Below, in pieces: positions 52,890-61,649 of a stretch of DNA of 64,000 nucleotides. Position numbers and translations under genes: made by a program. Each line of letters starts with the position of its first letter. Position 1 is the first letter of the stretch. The stretch is from an uncultured Lachnospiraceae bacterium (GTDB lineage Bacteria > Bacillota > Clostridia > Lachnospirales > Lachnospiraceae): positions 19,543 through 83,542 of the forward strand of contig CAJTPS010000015.1 of assembly GCA_910578555.1 (NCBI GenBank). The letters run 5' to 3'. The notes beneath the pieces are model-generated. The model saw only the letters and a list, made by a program, of their open reading frames with translations. It had not been told where the DNA came from and searched no databases.

Positions 52890-53858
52890 ATGCCATTAGT
52901 TACAACAAAGGAAATGTTTGAGAAGGCATACAATGGCGGTTATGCGGTTGGTGCATTCAACGTAAACAACATGGAGATCGTTCAGGGTATCACAGAAGCA
53001 GCCGGCGAGTTGAAGAGCCCTGTTATTCTTCAGGTTTCCAAGGGAGCCCGCGCTTATGCTAACCATACTTATCTGGTTAAGTTAGTAGAGGCAGCCGTAG
53101 CAGAGAATCCTGAGATTCCGATCGCGCTTCACCTGGATCACGGTGATACTTTTGAACTGTGTAAATCCTGTATCGACGGTGGTTTCACTTCCGTTATGAT
53201 CGACGCATCTTCTAAGTCTTTTGAGGAGAACATCGCGTTGACAAAGCAGGTTGTAGAGTATGCTCATGATAAGGGCGTAGTAGTTGAGGCAGAACTCGGA
53301 ACATTAGCAGGTGTTGAGGACGAGGTAGTAGTTGAGGCCGGTAAAGAGTCTTATACCCGCCCTGAGGAAGTAGAAGAGTTTGTTTCCAGAACAGGATGTG
53401 ACTCTCTCGCGATCGCAATCGGTACTTCTCACGGTGCGTACAAGTTTACGGCAGCACAGTGTACAAGAAATGCCGATGGTATTCTTGTTCCCCCGCCGCT
53501 TCGTTTTGACGTATTAGAGGAGTGCATTAAGCGTCTGCCCGGCTTCCCGATCGTTCTGCACGGTTCTTCTTCCGTTCCGCAGGAGTTCGTTAAGATGGTG
53601 AACCAGTATGGCGGCGATATGCCTGATGCAGTTGGTATTCCGGAGGAGCAGCTCCGTAAGGCAGCAGAGCTTGCCGTATGTAAGATCAATATCGATTCCG
53701 ATATCCGTCTCGCTATGACAGGTAATATCCGTAAGTACTTTGCGGAGCATCCGGATCATTTCGATCCTCGTCAGTATCTGAAACCGGCTCGTCAGGCTGT
53801 TAAGGATATGGTTGCTCACAAGATTAAGAATGTGCTCGGTTCCGACGGTAAGGCGTAA
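52890..53858 (+). CDS. Class II fructose-1,6-bisphosphate aldolase
   Basis: A 322-residue zinc aldolase of glycolysis/gluconeogenesis that splits fructose-1,6-bisphosphate. Metal ligands and active site in IALHLDHGDTFE (His pair), VVVEAELGTLAG (Glu), the glycine loop SLAIAIGTSHGAYK, VLHGSSSVP and KINIDSDIRLA. Start at ATG 52890 (MPLVTTKEMF), with AAAGGTGG upstream. Codon use is more T-ending and regular than in its neighbours, as expected of a highly expressed gene. Single gene between promoter and terminator. Confidence 0.95.
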   Translation: MPLVTTKEMFEKAYNGGYAVGAFNVNNMEIVQGITEAAGELKSPVILQVSKGARAYANHTYLVKLVEAAVAENPEIPIALHLDHGDTFELCKSCIDGGFTSVMIDASSKSFEENIALTKQVVEYAHDKGVVVEAELGTLAGVEDEVVVEAGKESYTRPEEVEEFVSRTGCDSLAIAIGTSHGAYKFTAAQCTRNADGILVPPPLRFDVLEECIKRLPGFPIVLHGSSSVPQEFVKMVNQYGGDMPDAVGIPEEQLRKAAELAVCKINIDSDIRLAMTGNIRKYFAEHPDHFDPRQYLKPARQAVKDMVAHKIKNVLGSDGKA

Positions 53859-53910
53859 GAAACACAGAAATACACGCTGATAGAAGCACGCAGTATTTTT
53901 TATGAATAAA

Positions 53911-53959
53911 AAGTGTCGCGACATAGCCCGGAAAGGTTATGAAGCGGCACTTCTTTTTT
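53911..53959 (+). terminator. Terminator after the aldolase gene
   Basis: Stem AAGTGTCGC/GCGGCACTT with a 24-base loop, then CTTTTTTG. A-run on the left side, so it may also serve the convergent hydrolase gene. Confidence 0.75.
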
Positions 53960-53963
53960 GCAC

Positions 53964-55037
53964 TTATCTGCTAACATATTTTTGCAGGAAATCCGTAATT
54001 GACCCGTAATACGCTTCCGGATCTTTATCCTGCGCCTGTGCGTGTCCCGCGCCGTCTATGACCAGCAGTTCTTTCGGGCAGGCGGCGGCTTCATAGAGGT
54101 CTTCTGACATCTGAACGGATATCATGGCATCAGAAGCGCCATGGATAAAAAGCGTTGGTGTGTGGCTTGCGGATACGGCATCGACGGCGGAAGCGTCCAG
54201 CAGATCATACCCGCCGCGCAGCCTGAGGGCAAGGCGGGCAGAGTCCACAAGCGGAAAAGCAGGCAGGCCAAACCATTCTGTCACCTTGTCGCCAAACATG
54301 GAATAAGCGTCTGTGTATGCACAATCTGAGATAACGGCGAGGACATGCTCTGACAGCGATGCTTCACCTGTCATAATAAGTGCCGTGGAAGCGCCCATAG
54401 ACTGTCCGTGTACAATGATCTGCGCCTCGGCATCCTGGGACAGAATATAGTCGATCCAGAGATTGCAGTCATAATGATCGGTCCAGCCCATGCCGATAAA
54501 GTCGCCTTCGCTTTCACCCTGGCATCTAAGATCGGGCACAACGACGTGATATCCCTGCTCATAATACCAGCACGCAAAGGGGTACATTTCTTCTTTCCAT
54601 CCTGTGTAACCGTGGAGAACAAGCGCCCATAAGTGTGTGTCTTCGCCGTCGTCCTGCAAGGCAGCGCCGCCCGTTGGAGACTGTCCTGTGTTCTGTGCCG
54701 CTGCGGTTTCCGGAGTGCTATCTTCACTTTCCCGATAGAATACGGTTGCGATCAGCCTGTATCCGTCTGTGCTGACTGCGGAAATACTGCGGGATATCAC
54801 GGTCTCCATCCACTCGTCAGTGTGATTCAGCGCAATCTGCCGGTTCACCTGTATATCCGATGTCTGCACCTGTGCCGCATAACTCTCGTCAGTGATGCGC
54901 TGAAAAGCTTCCAGTTTCCGCATAAATGAAGGTACAAGCGCGGCGCTAACAAGGAAATTTACCAGAATAAAATACAGCACGGCAAGCAGAAATATGATGA
55001 TAAATAGAGTAATAAAGACTTTGTGTTTTCGCTTCAC
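53964..55037 (-). CDS. Membrane-anchored alpha/beta hydrolase
   Basis: A 357-residue protein with an N-terminal transmembrane helix (VFITLFIIIFLLAVLYFIL) and a serine-hydrolase domain outside the membrane by the positive-inside rule. Nucleophile in VHGQSMGASTA, acid in FIHGASDAMI, catalytic His in DGAGHAQA; LHGYTGWKEEMYPFA forms the oxyanion region. An insert of about 40 residues near residues 110-150 is low in complexity. Resembles the BAAT/YqkD-like hydrolases of Firmicutes, whose substrates are unknown. Convergent with the aldolase gene. Confidence 0.85.
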   Translation of the reverse strand: MKRKHKVFITLFIIIFLLAVLYFILVNFLVSAALVPSFMRKLEAFQRITDESYAAQVQTSDIQVNRQIALNHTDEWMETVISRSISAVSTDGYRLIATVFYRESEDSTPETAAAQNTGQSPTGGAALQDDGEDTHLWALVLHGYTGWKEEMYPFACWYYEQGYHVVVPDLRCQGESEGDFIGMGWTDHYDCNLWIDYILSQDAEAQIIVHGQSMGASTALIMTGEASLSEHVLAVISDCAYTDAYSMFGDKVTEWFGLPAFPLVDSARLALRLRGGYDLLDASAVDAVSASHTPTLFIHGASDAMISVQMSEDLYEAAACPKELLVIDGAGHAQAQDKDPEAYYGSITDFLQKYVSR

Positions 55038-55233
55038 GTTGATCTTTGTCCTTTGTAAAGTGTGATATGTCTTTATTGTACTATAAATTCATATTTCATG
55101 CTACCGTGCTGCTGTTGTTTTCGCTGCCACATTCTGGATGTAAAAGGTAATCTGGCCGTGTTCTGTCCGGTTCTCTACGGGATCATGACACGGTCAGTCT
55201 ATGCCGGGGAGAACCGCCGGAAAATCAGGAATA

Positions 55234-56727
55234 CTATTCTGCATGTTCCTCATTGATATCCGGGAAGACGGAAAGCATCGGCTCCACGTCTTTCTTGTGC
55301 AGTATGCGATCTATATAGTTTCTGGTGATCTTCATAACAAGCGGGGACAGACAGAGCACGCCGACTAAGTTCGGCATGGCCATCAGACCGTTGAAGGTGT
55401 CTGAAAGATCCCACGCAAGACTTAAGTTCATCGTAGCACCGATAAAGATCATCAGAATAAATACGATCTTATAGGCAATCGTGGACTTCGTGCCGAATAA
55501 ATATTCCCATGCTTTAGAACCGTAGTGGCTCCAGCCCAGCACAGTGGAGAATGCAAACAGCAAGATCGCAAGAGCGATAAACATAGGACCGAGGGAGCCG
55601 AAGATCGTTGCAAACGCTTCGCCCACCAGTGCGGAACCGGCAGATTCGCTTAGGACAGCGCCGGTATCCAGGTCAACAAGACCGGAAGAGAGCACAGCAA
55701 ATGCTGTCAATGTGCAGACAACCATGGTGTCCGCGAAGACCTCAAAGATACCCCACATACCCTGACGGACAGGCTCTTTGACGTTAGAGTTGGAATGCAC
55801 CATAACAGAAGAACCGAGACCGGCTTCATTGGAGAATACGCCGCGCTTCATACCCCATGTCAGAGCCATCTTGACACCGGAACCGACGAGACCGCCGCCG
55901 ACTGCTTTCAGTCCGAAAGCGCCCCTGAAAATAGCGGAGAAGATCGCGCCGACCTGGCCGATGTTTGCAAAGAAAATAACCAGAGCGCCGATAATGTACG
56001 CGATTGCCATAAAAGGAACCAGCTTCTCCGTAACGGATGCAATTCGCTTAAGACCGCCGACAATAACGAGGGCAGCCAGAATCATCAGTGCGATACCCGT
56101 CACTACGGGCGAGATATTAAACGCAGCGTCCATATTGGCAGAAATAGAGTTGACCTGACTCATGTTGCCGATTCCAAAAGAAGCAAGCAGACAGAAAATG
56201 GAAAAAAGTATTGCCAGTACCGCACCGATCTGTTTGCAGCCCTTATAGGAGCCGAGACCGTCTTTTAAGTAATACATGGCGCCGCCGCACCATTCATTCC
56301 GGGAGTTCTTCCTGCGGTAGTAGATACCGAGTACATTCTCGGAATAATTGGTCATCATGCCGAAGAATGCAACGATCCACATCCAGAAGATCGCGCCGGG
56401 ACCGCCGGCGATCAGAGCACTTGCGACACCTACGATATTTCCTGTGCCGATCGTAGCCGCCAGTGCCGTACATAAGGACTGGAACTGCGAGATTGCCTGA
56501 TCGTCTTTGCCGGTGTGCTTCGTAATGTGTTTGTCACTGAAGATACCGCCGATCGTGTTTTTAAACCAGTGTCTGATGTGGGACAGCTGGAAGAATCTGG
56601 TCAGCACAGTCATCAGGATTCCTGTACCAACGAGGAGTATCAGCATAGGGATACCCCATACAAAACTGTTGACAGCGCCGTTGACATTCGTAATCGTATC
56701 AACGAGGCCGGTAAAAAAATCGTTCAT
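55234..56727 (-). CDS. Alanine/glycine:cation symporter (AGCS family)
   Basis: A 497-residue membrane protein with about ten helices. The family signature is visible in QFQSLCTALAATIGTGNIVG and in KRGVFSNEAGLGSSVMVHS, FAFSTVLGWSHYGSKAWEYLFG. AGCS proteins import alanine or glycine with Na+ or H+ (AlsT, DagA). GGAGG lies about 10 bases before the ATG. Single gene; 3' end 200 bp from the divergent end of the hydrolase gene. The 55038-55233 gap has no gene. Confidence 0.93.
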   Translation of the reverse strand: MNDFFTGLVDTITNVNGAVNSFVWGIPMLILLVGTGILMTVLTRFFQLSHIRHWFKNTIGGIFSDKHITKHTGKDDQAISQFQSLCTALAATIGTGNIVGVASALIAGGPGAIFWMWIVAFFGMMTNYSENVLGIYYRRKNSRNEWCGGAMYYLKDGLGSYKGCKQIGAVLAILFSIFCLLASFGIGNMSQVNSISANMDAAFNISPVVTGIALMILAALVIVGGLKRIASVTEKLVPFMAIAYIIGALVIFFANIGQVGAIFSAIFRGAFGLKAVGGGLVGSGVKMALTWGMKRGVFSNEAGLGSSVMVHSNSNVKEPVRQGMWGIFEVFADTMVVCTLTAFAVLSSGLVDLDTGAVLSESAGSALVGEAFATIFGSLGPMFIALAILLFAFSTVLGWSHYGSKAWEYLFGTKSTIAYKIVFILMIFIGATMNLSLAWDLSDTFNGLMAMPNLVGVLCLSPLVMKITRNYIDRILHKKDVEPMLSVFPDINEEHAE

Positions 56728-56893
56728 AATTATGAATCAAACCTCCTTCTCTTTTGCTTCCGTAAAAAAGCGTAGACATGATAAGTATGTCTACGCTGAC
56801 ATTTCGGAAATCATATTCTGGTTACAATATGTAAGTTTACACTTTATAAAGTATAGCATAGTCGGGCGGCTATCGCAAGGGAAAATTGTATAC

Positions 56894-57016
56894 ATGCATA
56901 TCGGGATATATCAGAGGGTATTTTTAGGAATGACGCCTGACCAGATTGGCATAAGTGTGAAAAGCACCTTTCAGCGTTGCTATACGGAAGTGGAAAAAAC
57001 AAAAAAACCCCTATAA
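56894..57016 (+). CDS. Possible small ORF (40 aa), remnant or leader peptide
   Basis: ATG 56894 to TAA 57016 encodes MHIGIYQRVFLGMTPDQIG... ending KKPL. LGMTPDQIGISVKSTFQRCY has the spacing of a short helix-turn-helix such as sigma region 4. It is followed within 8 bases by a perfect terminator hairpin, which supports a real short transcript. No strong ribosome site. Confidence 0.25.
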   Translation: MHIGIYQRVFLGMTPDQIGISVKSTFQRCYTEVEKTKKPL

Positions 57017-57023
57017 AGGGAGG

Positions 57024-57058
57024 ATGCCAAGTAAAGAAGATCTTTACTTGGCATTTAT
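57024..57058 (+). terminator. Strong hairpin terminator
   Basis: Perfect 13-bp stem (57024-57036 with 57042-57054), five-base loop, then TTATTA. Ends whatever transcript crosses the small ORF 56894-57016. The gap to 57230 shows nothing further. Confidence 0.65.
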
Positions 57059-57229
57059 TATGAAAAAGTTTTAATTAATCAGTTACTTTGATGTGTTCGT
57101 TGTTGTGTTGTTATCTTATGCTCTTAGTATACGCATGAGAAATGTCTAAAAAATGATTCGCGGGTGAAGTTTTTTTAAATTAAATATGAACAATTCATGA
57201 ACGTATGCTTTTTCAGGATCACGAAGCAA

Positions 57230-57483
57230 GAAATTGTTACGCATATTCGAGTTCGCGAAGCGAATCTCGCAAAGTTAATTCCGGATACGGATATAGGAAA
57301 TTGTTACGCATATTCGAGTTTGCGAAGCGAATCTCGCAAAGTTAATTCCGGATACGAATATAGGAAATTGTTACGCATATTCGAGTTCGCGAAGCGAATC
57401 TCGCAAAGTTAATTCCGGATACGAATATAGGAAATTGTTACGCATATTCGAGTTTGCGAAGCGAATCTCGCAAAGTTAATTCC
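57230..57483. repeat. 67-bp tandem repeat, 3.8 copies
   Basis: Units begin at 57230, 57297, 57364 and 57431, each exactly 67 bp; the last is cut at about 57483. Copies differ at only a few positions and alternate (AGTTCGC in 1 and 3, AGTTTGC in 2 and 4). Each unit holds an imperfect palindrome around TTCGCGAAGCGAA. The period is not a multiple of three, so it is not coding. Confidence 0.93.
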
Positions 57484-57500
57484 GCAGGAATTAACTTTTT
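57474..57500 (+). terminator. Terminator formed at the end of the tandem array
   Basis: GTTAATTCC, three bases, GGAATTAAC, then seven T. The left arm is the conserved end of the 67-bp unit; only the last unit has the complementary arm and T-run. Confidence 0.8.
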
Positions 57501-57647
57501 TTACATAGACTTTACAATGCCATGGTATTGGATTTGATGTTTCTTCTGTATGATATGTCTTAGAAAACTCAATACTTAATGATATAAGTACGTAAATGCG
57601 CCGGTATCGTATAATGCGGATCAGACCTGTGCAGAAAAGAGGAAACT

Positions 57648-59438
57648 ATGGATTTTTTTGACATCTTGACAATGACAGGCGGTCTTGCGCTGTTTCTGTA
57701 CGGTATGCATCTGCTGAGTGAGGGGTTGGAGAAGCTTTCCGGCGGCAGGCTTGAGAGAGTATTGGAGAATCTGACCAACAACAGGCTGGGCGCGGTACTT
57801 CTGGGGGCGGGCGTGACAGCGGTCATCCAGTCGTCATCTGCGACTACGGTTATGGTGGTCGGATTTGTAAACTCGGGGATCATGAAGCTCTCCCAGGCGA
57901 TCGGCGTGATCATGGGAGCCAATATCGGAACGACCATTACCTCCTGGCTGTTAAGCCTAACCGGAATCGAAAGCAGCAATTTCTTTCTCCGGCTGGCCAA
58001 GCCGACTTCGTTTGCTCCTGTGATCGCGATGGTCGGGGTGATCTTTGTTTTGTTTGTGAGAAACGGACGGAAGCGTGATGCCGGTACGATTTTAATCGGC
58101 TTTGCCATATTGATGACGGGTATGGATACCATGTCGCAGGCCATGAAACCGCTCAGTGAGGTGCCGCAGTTTAGAGAGTTGCTCACGATGTTCGACAATC
58201 CTTTTCTGGGACTCACCGCCGGCGCGGTGATCACAGCAGTGATCCAGTCCTCCTCTGCATCTGTCGGTATTTTGCAGGCATTGTGCGCAACCGGAAGCAT
58301 CCGTTATGCAACGGCAGTGCCGATCATCCTCGGACAGAACATCGGCACCTGCGTTACGGCACTGATGTCCGGTGCCGGTGCGAGCAGGAATGCCAGACGT
58401 GCATCGATAATTCATCTTATGTTTAATCTTATCGGTGCCGGTGCCTTTATGGCCGTGTTCTACCTGCTCAATGCCGTATGGGGATTCGCCTTTATGCAGG
58501 AAGCGGCTGACAGCGCCGGGATTGCGCTGGTACACACAATTTTTAATCTTTCTGCGACCATACTTCTGCTGCCGTTTGCAGACCTGCTTGAGAAGCTGTC
58601 TTTCCGGATCATTAAACCCGATGCGGAAGAGGAACGTCAGGGACTGGAGCGGGAGCTTTTCTCCAGAATGGACGAGCGGTTTTTGGATGCGCCGGCTTTC
58701 GCGCTGGAACAGGTATATTCCTATGCACGCAGAATGGCGGAACTGGTGCAGGAATCTCTGGTAACGGCATCACATACCCTTTTCGCGTATGATAAGTGCA
58801 GGGCGAAGGAAGTGGAGCGGCTGGAACAGCTTGTGGACAGATACGACGATGAGATCAGCGGCTATCTGGTGAAACTTTCTGCCAGAAACTTAAGCGAGAC
58901 GGATTCTAAGAGGCTCAATATGCTGCTGCACAGCGTGGGCGATCTGGAACGGATATCGGATCATGCCATAAATCTGACAGATTGTGCCGGGATCATGGAT
59001 GAGAAGAAGCTGGATTTTTCGGAGAAGGCGACGGAGGAACTGCGGATATTTTCACAGGCGGTCGGCGATCTCGTGCAGGCTTCCGTGGATGTCTTCGGGA
59101 CAGAGAACGTAGAGGCGGCAAGGTGCATCGAGCCGTTCGAGGAGACGATCGACGTGCTGCAAAAAGAGATGAAACGGCGGCATATGAAGCGCCTTAAGAA
59201 AGGAAAATGTACGGCGGAACTGGGATTTATCCTTTCAGATATTACGAACAATTATGAAAGAATCGCCGATCATTGTTCTAATCTTGCAATTAATGTTATG
59301 CAGCTGTACGAGGATGACACGCATGCACATGAATATATCGACAGTCTGGAAAGGGGAGCCGGCAGTGCATTTGACAATCTGCTGCAGGAGTATCTGCGGC
59401 ACTATGAACTGCCGGGCAAGAAAACCGGGAAGCTTTAA
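57648..59438 (+). CDS. Na/Pi cotransporter family protein with PhoU-like domain
   Basis: A 596-residue protein. The N-terminal half has eight or more helices and two inverted QSSS repeats (VIQSSSATTVMVVGF and VIQSSSASVGILQAL), the hallmark of NptA/type II Na-phosphate transporters. The C-terminal ~200 residues form a PhoU-like helical bundle (RLNMLLHSVGDLERISDH, NNYERIADHCSNLAINV). It imports phosphate with Na+, probably regulated by the PhoU-like part. AGGAAA upstream of the ATG. A hairpin lies right at the stop codon (59424-59449). Confidence 0.93.
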   Translation: MDFFDILTMTGGLALFLYGMHLLSEGLEKLSGGRLERVLENLTNNRLGAVLLGAGVTAVIQSSSATTVMVVGFVNSGIMKLSQAIGVIMGANIGTTITSWLLSLTGIESSNFFLRLAKPTSFAPVIAMVGVIFVLFVRNGRKRDAGTILIGFAILMTGMDTMSQAMKPLSEVPQFRELLTMFDNPFLGLTAGAVITAVIQSSSASVGILQALCATGSIRYATAVPIILGQNIGTCVTALMSGAGASRNARRASIIHLMFNLIGAGAFMAVFYLLNAVWGFAFMQEAADSAGIALVHTIFNLSATILLLPFADLLEKLSFRIIKPDAEEERQGLERELFSRMDERFLDAPAFALEQVYSYARRMAELVQESLVTASHTLFAYDKCRAKEVERLEQLVDRYDDEISGYLVKLSARNLSETDSKRLNMLLHSVGDLERISDHAINLTDCAGIMDEKKLDFSEKATEELRIFSQAVGDLVQASVDVFGTENVEAARCIEPFEETIDVLQKEMKRRHMKRLKKGKCTAELGFILSDITNNYERIADHCSNLAINVMQLYEDDTHAHEYIDSLERGAGSAFDNLLQEYLRHYELPGKKTGKL

Positions 59439-59440
59439 AG

Positions 59441-59459
59441 CTTCTCCGGTTCCGGATAT
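59441..59459. repeat. 19-bp direct repeat, left copy
   Basis: CTTCTCCGGTTCCGGATAT. The identical 19 bases occur at 60554-60572 inside the 3' end of the cyclophilin remnant. The two copies flank the Rpn pseudogene. Confidence 0.85.
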
Positions 59460-59681
59460 ACCTACTTGTTCTTGCATTTCGCAGACAGCGGATATGGCAA
59501 GACGGAAGAGAGCAAGAAAAACTTGTACTTGACAAGTTCATTCAAAAAAGATAGTTTATTATCATATCAGATTTATTCTTATTTCATTTGTGCTTTTCGC
59601 ACAGTCGGCGGTTTCTGCCGGAGATTTCAACTGTTTTGCGTTTGGAGAAACAAACTGTATCTAAAAGGAGGATAAGGTATA

Positions 59682-60477
59682 GTGGTAAAATTAAAAAGAT
59701 TTTTCCCGATTATCAGAGAGCGGGAGGAAGTATTGGCGGAGATCGCGAAGAGCAGTCAACTTCGGACAAAGTTTGACGGCTGGGAGCCGGAGCAGCAGGA
59801 AGAGCTCCTGAATATCTGTACAGGTGTAAAAGGGCTGAAACTTTTGGATAACGGCTTTTTCAAAGAAATTATGAACCCGGAGTATGTGCCGGAGCGGTTC
59901 AATGATTTCCTGTCCAGTCTTCTGGGTCAGAAGGTCAGGGTGGTGAAGGTTTTGCCGAATGATTCCGTCAGGATCGCAGATGGAGTTCCTGCAAAAATAC
60001 CTGTTTATTCCGCTTGACATCTTCCGGAAAAGCAAGCACAATGGACATATAAAAGACAAGAGGGATGCGTGGCTGACCCTATTTTCATGTGATGAACCGG
60101 AGATGGTTATGGGGCTGATAGAAACATATCCTGAGTTTTGCGAAATATATGAGGAAGGCTATGAGATCTGCCGGAATATAGAAAGGGTGATCGAGATGTT
60201 CTCAAAAGAACTGTATGAACTTGACAGGAATACAGTGCAGTATATGATTGATGAGATGCAGGATACAATAGGTGCACAGAAAGATGAACTCAATAAGCAG
60301 AAGGAGGAACTTACTGAGCGGGATCGGACAATCAAGGAACTACAGGAAGAACATGAAAAATCATTGGGCGGAGCGGTAAGTATCCTGCGAAGCCTGAGTA
60401 TACCGGAACAGGAAATTATTACGCGAATCTGTGAGCAATATCAGATCGGCGAAGAACAGGTGAAGAAATATTTGTAG
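59682..60477 (+). pseudogene. Rpn/PD-(D/E)XK-family nuclease (putative transposase) with internal deletion
   Basis: The first frame (GTG 59682, AAGGAGG upstream) gives the N-terminal part of the family (FNDFLSSLLGQKVRVVKVLP, SVRIADG) and stops at 60017. The second frame (from about 59980 to 60477) gives the typical C-terminal part: MEFLQKYLFIPLDIFRKS, KRDAWLTLFSCDEPE, MFSKELYELDRNTVQYMIDE and a coiled coil. In intact members the PD-(D/E)XK catalytic core of roughly 100-130 residues lies between them. It is missing here, so the product is dead. TTGACA (59529) and TAGTTT (59552), 17 bp apart, may be its promoter. Confidence 0.8.
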
Positions 60478-60482
60478 ACAGG

Positions 60483-60518
60483 GAACCCAGAGAGCAAATG
60501 CCATCTGGGTTCTTATTT
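60483..60518 (+). terminator. Terminator after the Rpn pseudogene
   Basis: Stem GAACCCAGA/TCTGGGTTC with a 12-base loop, followed by TTATTT. Confidence 0.7.
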
Positions 60519-60547
60519 GTGAATTGCCGCAGATGAATTAAGCTTTC

Positions 60548-60748
60548 TTACATCTTCTCCGGTTCCGGATATTCCACGCCGAAAGTATCGACGGTAACGG
60601 TCCTGATCCTCTGGTCTTCTAAAGGCCGGTCTGCATAATCTGTTGTCGTCTCGGCAATCTTATTGACATTCTCCAACCCTTCAATTACCTTTCCAAACGC
60701 CGCATAAGCGCCGTCTAAGTGCGGGCTCGTCTTATGCATGATGAAGAA
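60548..60748 (-). pseudogene. 3' stump of a peptidyl-prolyl cis-trans isomerase (cyclophilin) gene
   Basis: The minus strand encodes FFIMHKTSPHLDGAYAAFGK, VIEGLENVNKIAETTTDYA and the terminal YPEPEKM, the last ~65 residues of a bacterial cyclophilin. Homology stops abruptly at about 60749, inside the conserved QFFIMH motif (Gln replaced by unrelated sequence). The 5' two thirds are missing. The break coincides with the start of a mobile-element module, so integration or deletion by that element is the likely cause. Confidence 0.85.
60554..60572. repeat. 19-bp direct repeat, right copy
   Basis: Identical to 59441-59459; here it encodes the cyclophilin terminus YPEPEK on the minus strand. Confidence 0.85.
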
Positions 60749-60893
60749 GTATGGAAGCTGGAAAGCCTGTAATTACGGTATATTTTAGCACTTATAAGGT
60801 CTGTTGACAACAAATTGACAACAATTTTTGTTTTGAGTAGTACCGAATAATACAGAATGGTACTTTTATTGAATAGCAGATGAGTTTGCGAAA
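60749..60893 (+). mobile_element. Left boundary region of an integrated element (attachment-like)
   Basis: Begins where cyclophilin homology ends. Contains two direct TTGACAACA copies (60804-60812, 60815-60823) such as are found at recombinase-bound ends of integrative elements, and no open frame. The right end lies outside the window. Confidence 0.5.
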
Positions 60894-60921
60894 AAAGGCA
60901 TCCCAATAGGTGGATGCCTTT
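60894..60921 (+). terminator. Hairpin terminator near the element boundary
   Basis: Perfect 10-bp stem AAAGGCATCC/GGATGCCTTT with an eight-base loop and flanking A-run. Insulates the element's first gene from outside transcription. Confidence 0.65.
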
Positions 60922-60967
60922 CTGTTTGGGGAACATGAACAAAAATTTATATTATGGAGGAAAGATT

Positions 60968-61486
60968 ATGACGAACACAGCGTTAAGAGCAGAGGTGCAG
61001 AGCGCCAACAACACACACATGGTTTTTGTAAACGAGGAACATGAAGAGTTTTATTATGAGAAGCTGGAACAGGCAAGAAGTCAGGATTGTCATCATAAGG
61101 CTTTGATCTATGTCCTTGGCATTTCAGAGGACACAAGGAAATATTTCAACCAGATTTATGATATTAAAACCGGAAATATCAAGCGAGAGTGCCTACATCA
61201 AGGCTGGCTGTCAAGCGGCGGTGTCATTGTGATAAGGCTCGCATTTAACCTATACACAGACACAACGCCAAGCGCTAATGATTATAAGAGCAGGGACGGG
61301 CAGATGCGCGAGTGCAGAAAGTATTCTGTAAGCGATATTTTCTGCTGTAGCTATGCCATGTACTTTTGGGAAGGCATTAAACTCCGTTATCCGGAGTATT
61401 GCCGTAAACAGAAGCCCATTGGGGAAATCCTTGCGGAAATGGGGTGGAAACGTGCTGAAAATTCGACTGATGGGAACAAAGAATGA
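60968..61486 (+). CDS. DUF6075 family protein of the mobile element
   Basis: A 172-residue soluble protein. FVNEEHEEFYYEKLEQA, KALIYVLGISEDTRKYFNQI and VIRLAFNLYTD are the conserved blocks of DUF6075, a family seen mostly in integrative elements of Firmicutes; its role is unknown. ATG 60968 has GGAGG ten bases upstream; the earlier frame opening at 60914 has none. First gene after the element boundary, in the same direction as parA/parB/repA. Confidence 0.75.
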   Translation: MTNTALRAEVQSANNTHMVFVNEEHEEFYYEKLEQARSQDCHHKALIYVLGISEDTRKYFNQIYDIKTGNIKRECLHQGWLSSGGVIVIRLAFNLYTDTTPSANDYKSRDGQMRECRKYSVSDIFCCSYAMYFWEGIKLRYPEYCRKQKPIGEILAEMGWKRAENSTDGNKE

Positions 61487-61634
61487 TATTAAATGGTTCG
61501 AGAAGATTTTGAAAAGGCAGCCCAAAGTGGCTGTGACGGAAGTTTCGGAGATGTACCGAAACAAAGGTACAAATAGATTTTACCGGGCTTATGTGGAAGT
61601 ACAGAAAGCCAATATTAAAGAAAAAACTAACTAA
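61452..61634 (+). CDS. Small DUF3970-like protein
   Basis: A 60-residue protein starting at GTG 61452 (VLKIRLMGTKNDIKWFEKIL) and overlapping the end of the DUF6075 gene by 35 bases. The pattern IRLMGT...VSEMYRNKGTNRFYRAYVEV matches the DUF3970 group of tiny proteins carried by mobile elements. Ribosome site GGGGTGG is moderate. Overlap and direction suggest one operon with the parA gene 15 bp downstream. Function unknown. Confidence 0.65.
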   Translation: MLKIRLMGTKNDIKWFEKILKRQPKVAVTEVSEMYRNKGTNRFYRAYVEVQKANIKEKTN

Positions 61635-61649
61635 ACGGAGGAATAAACC

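Noticed and set aside
57197..57412. A 71-codon reading frame across the 67-bp tandem repeat
   Set aside because: The repeat period is not divisible by three, so each unit is read in a different frame; no ribosome site.
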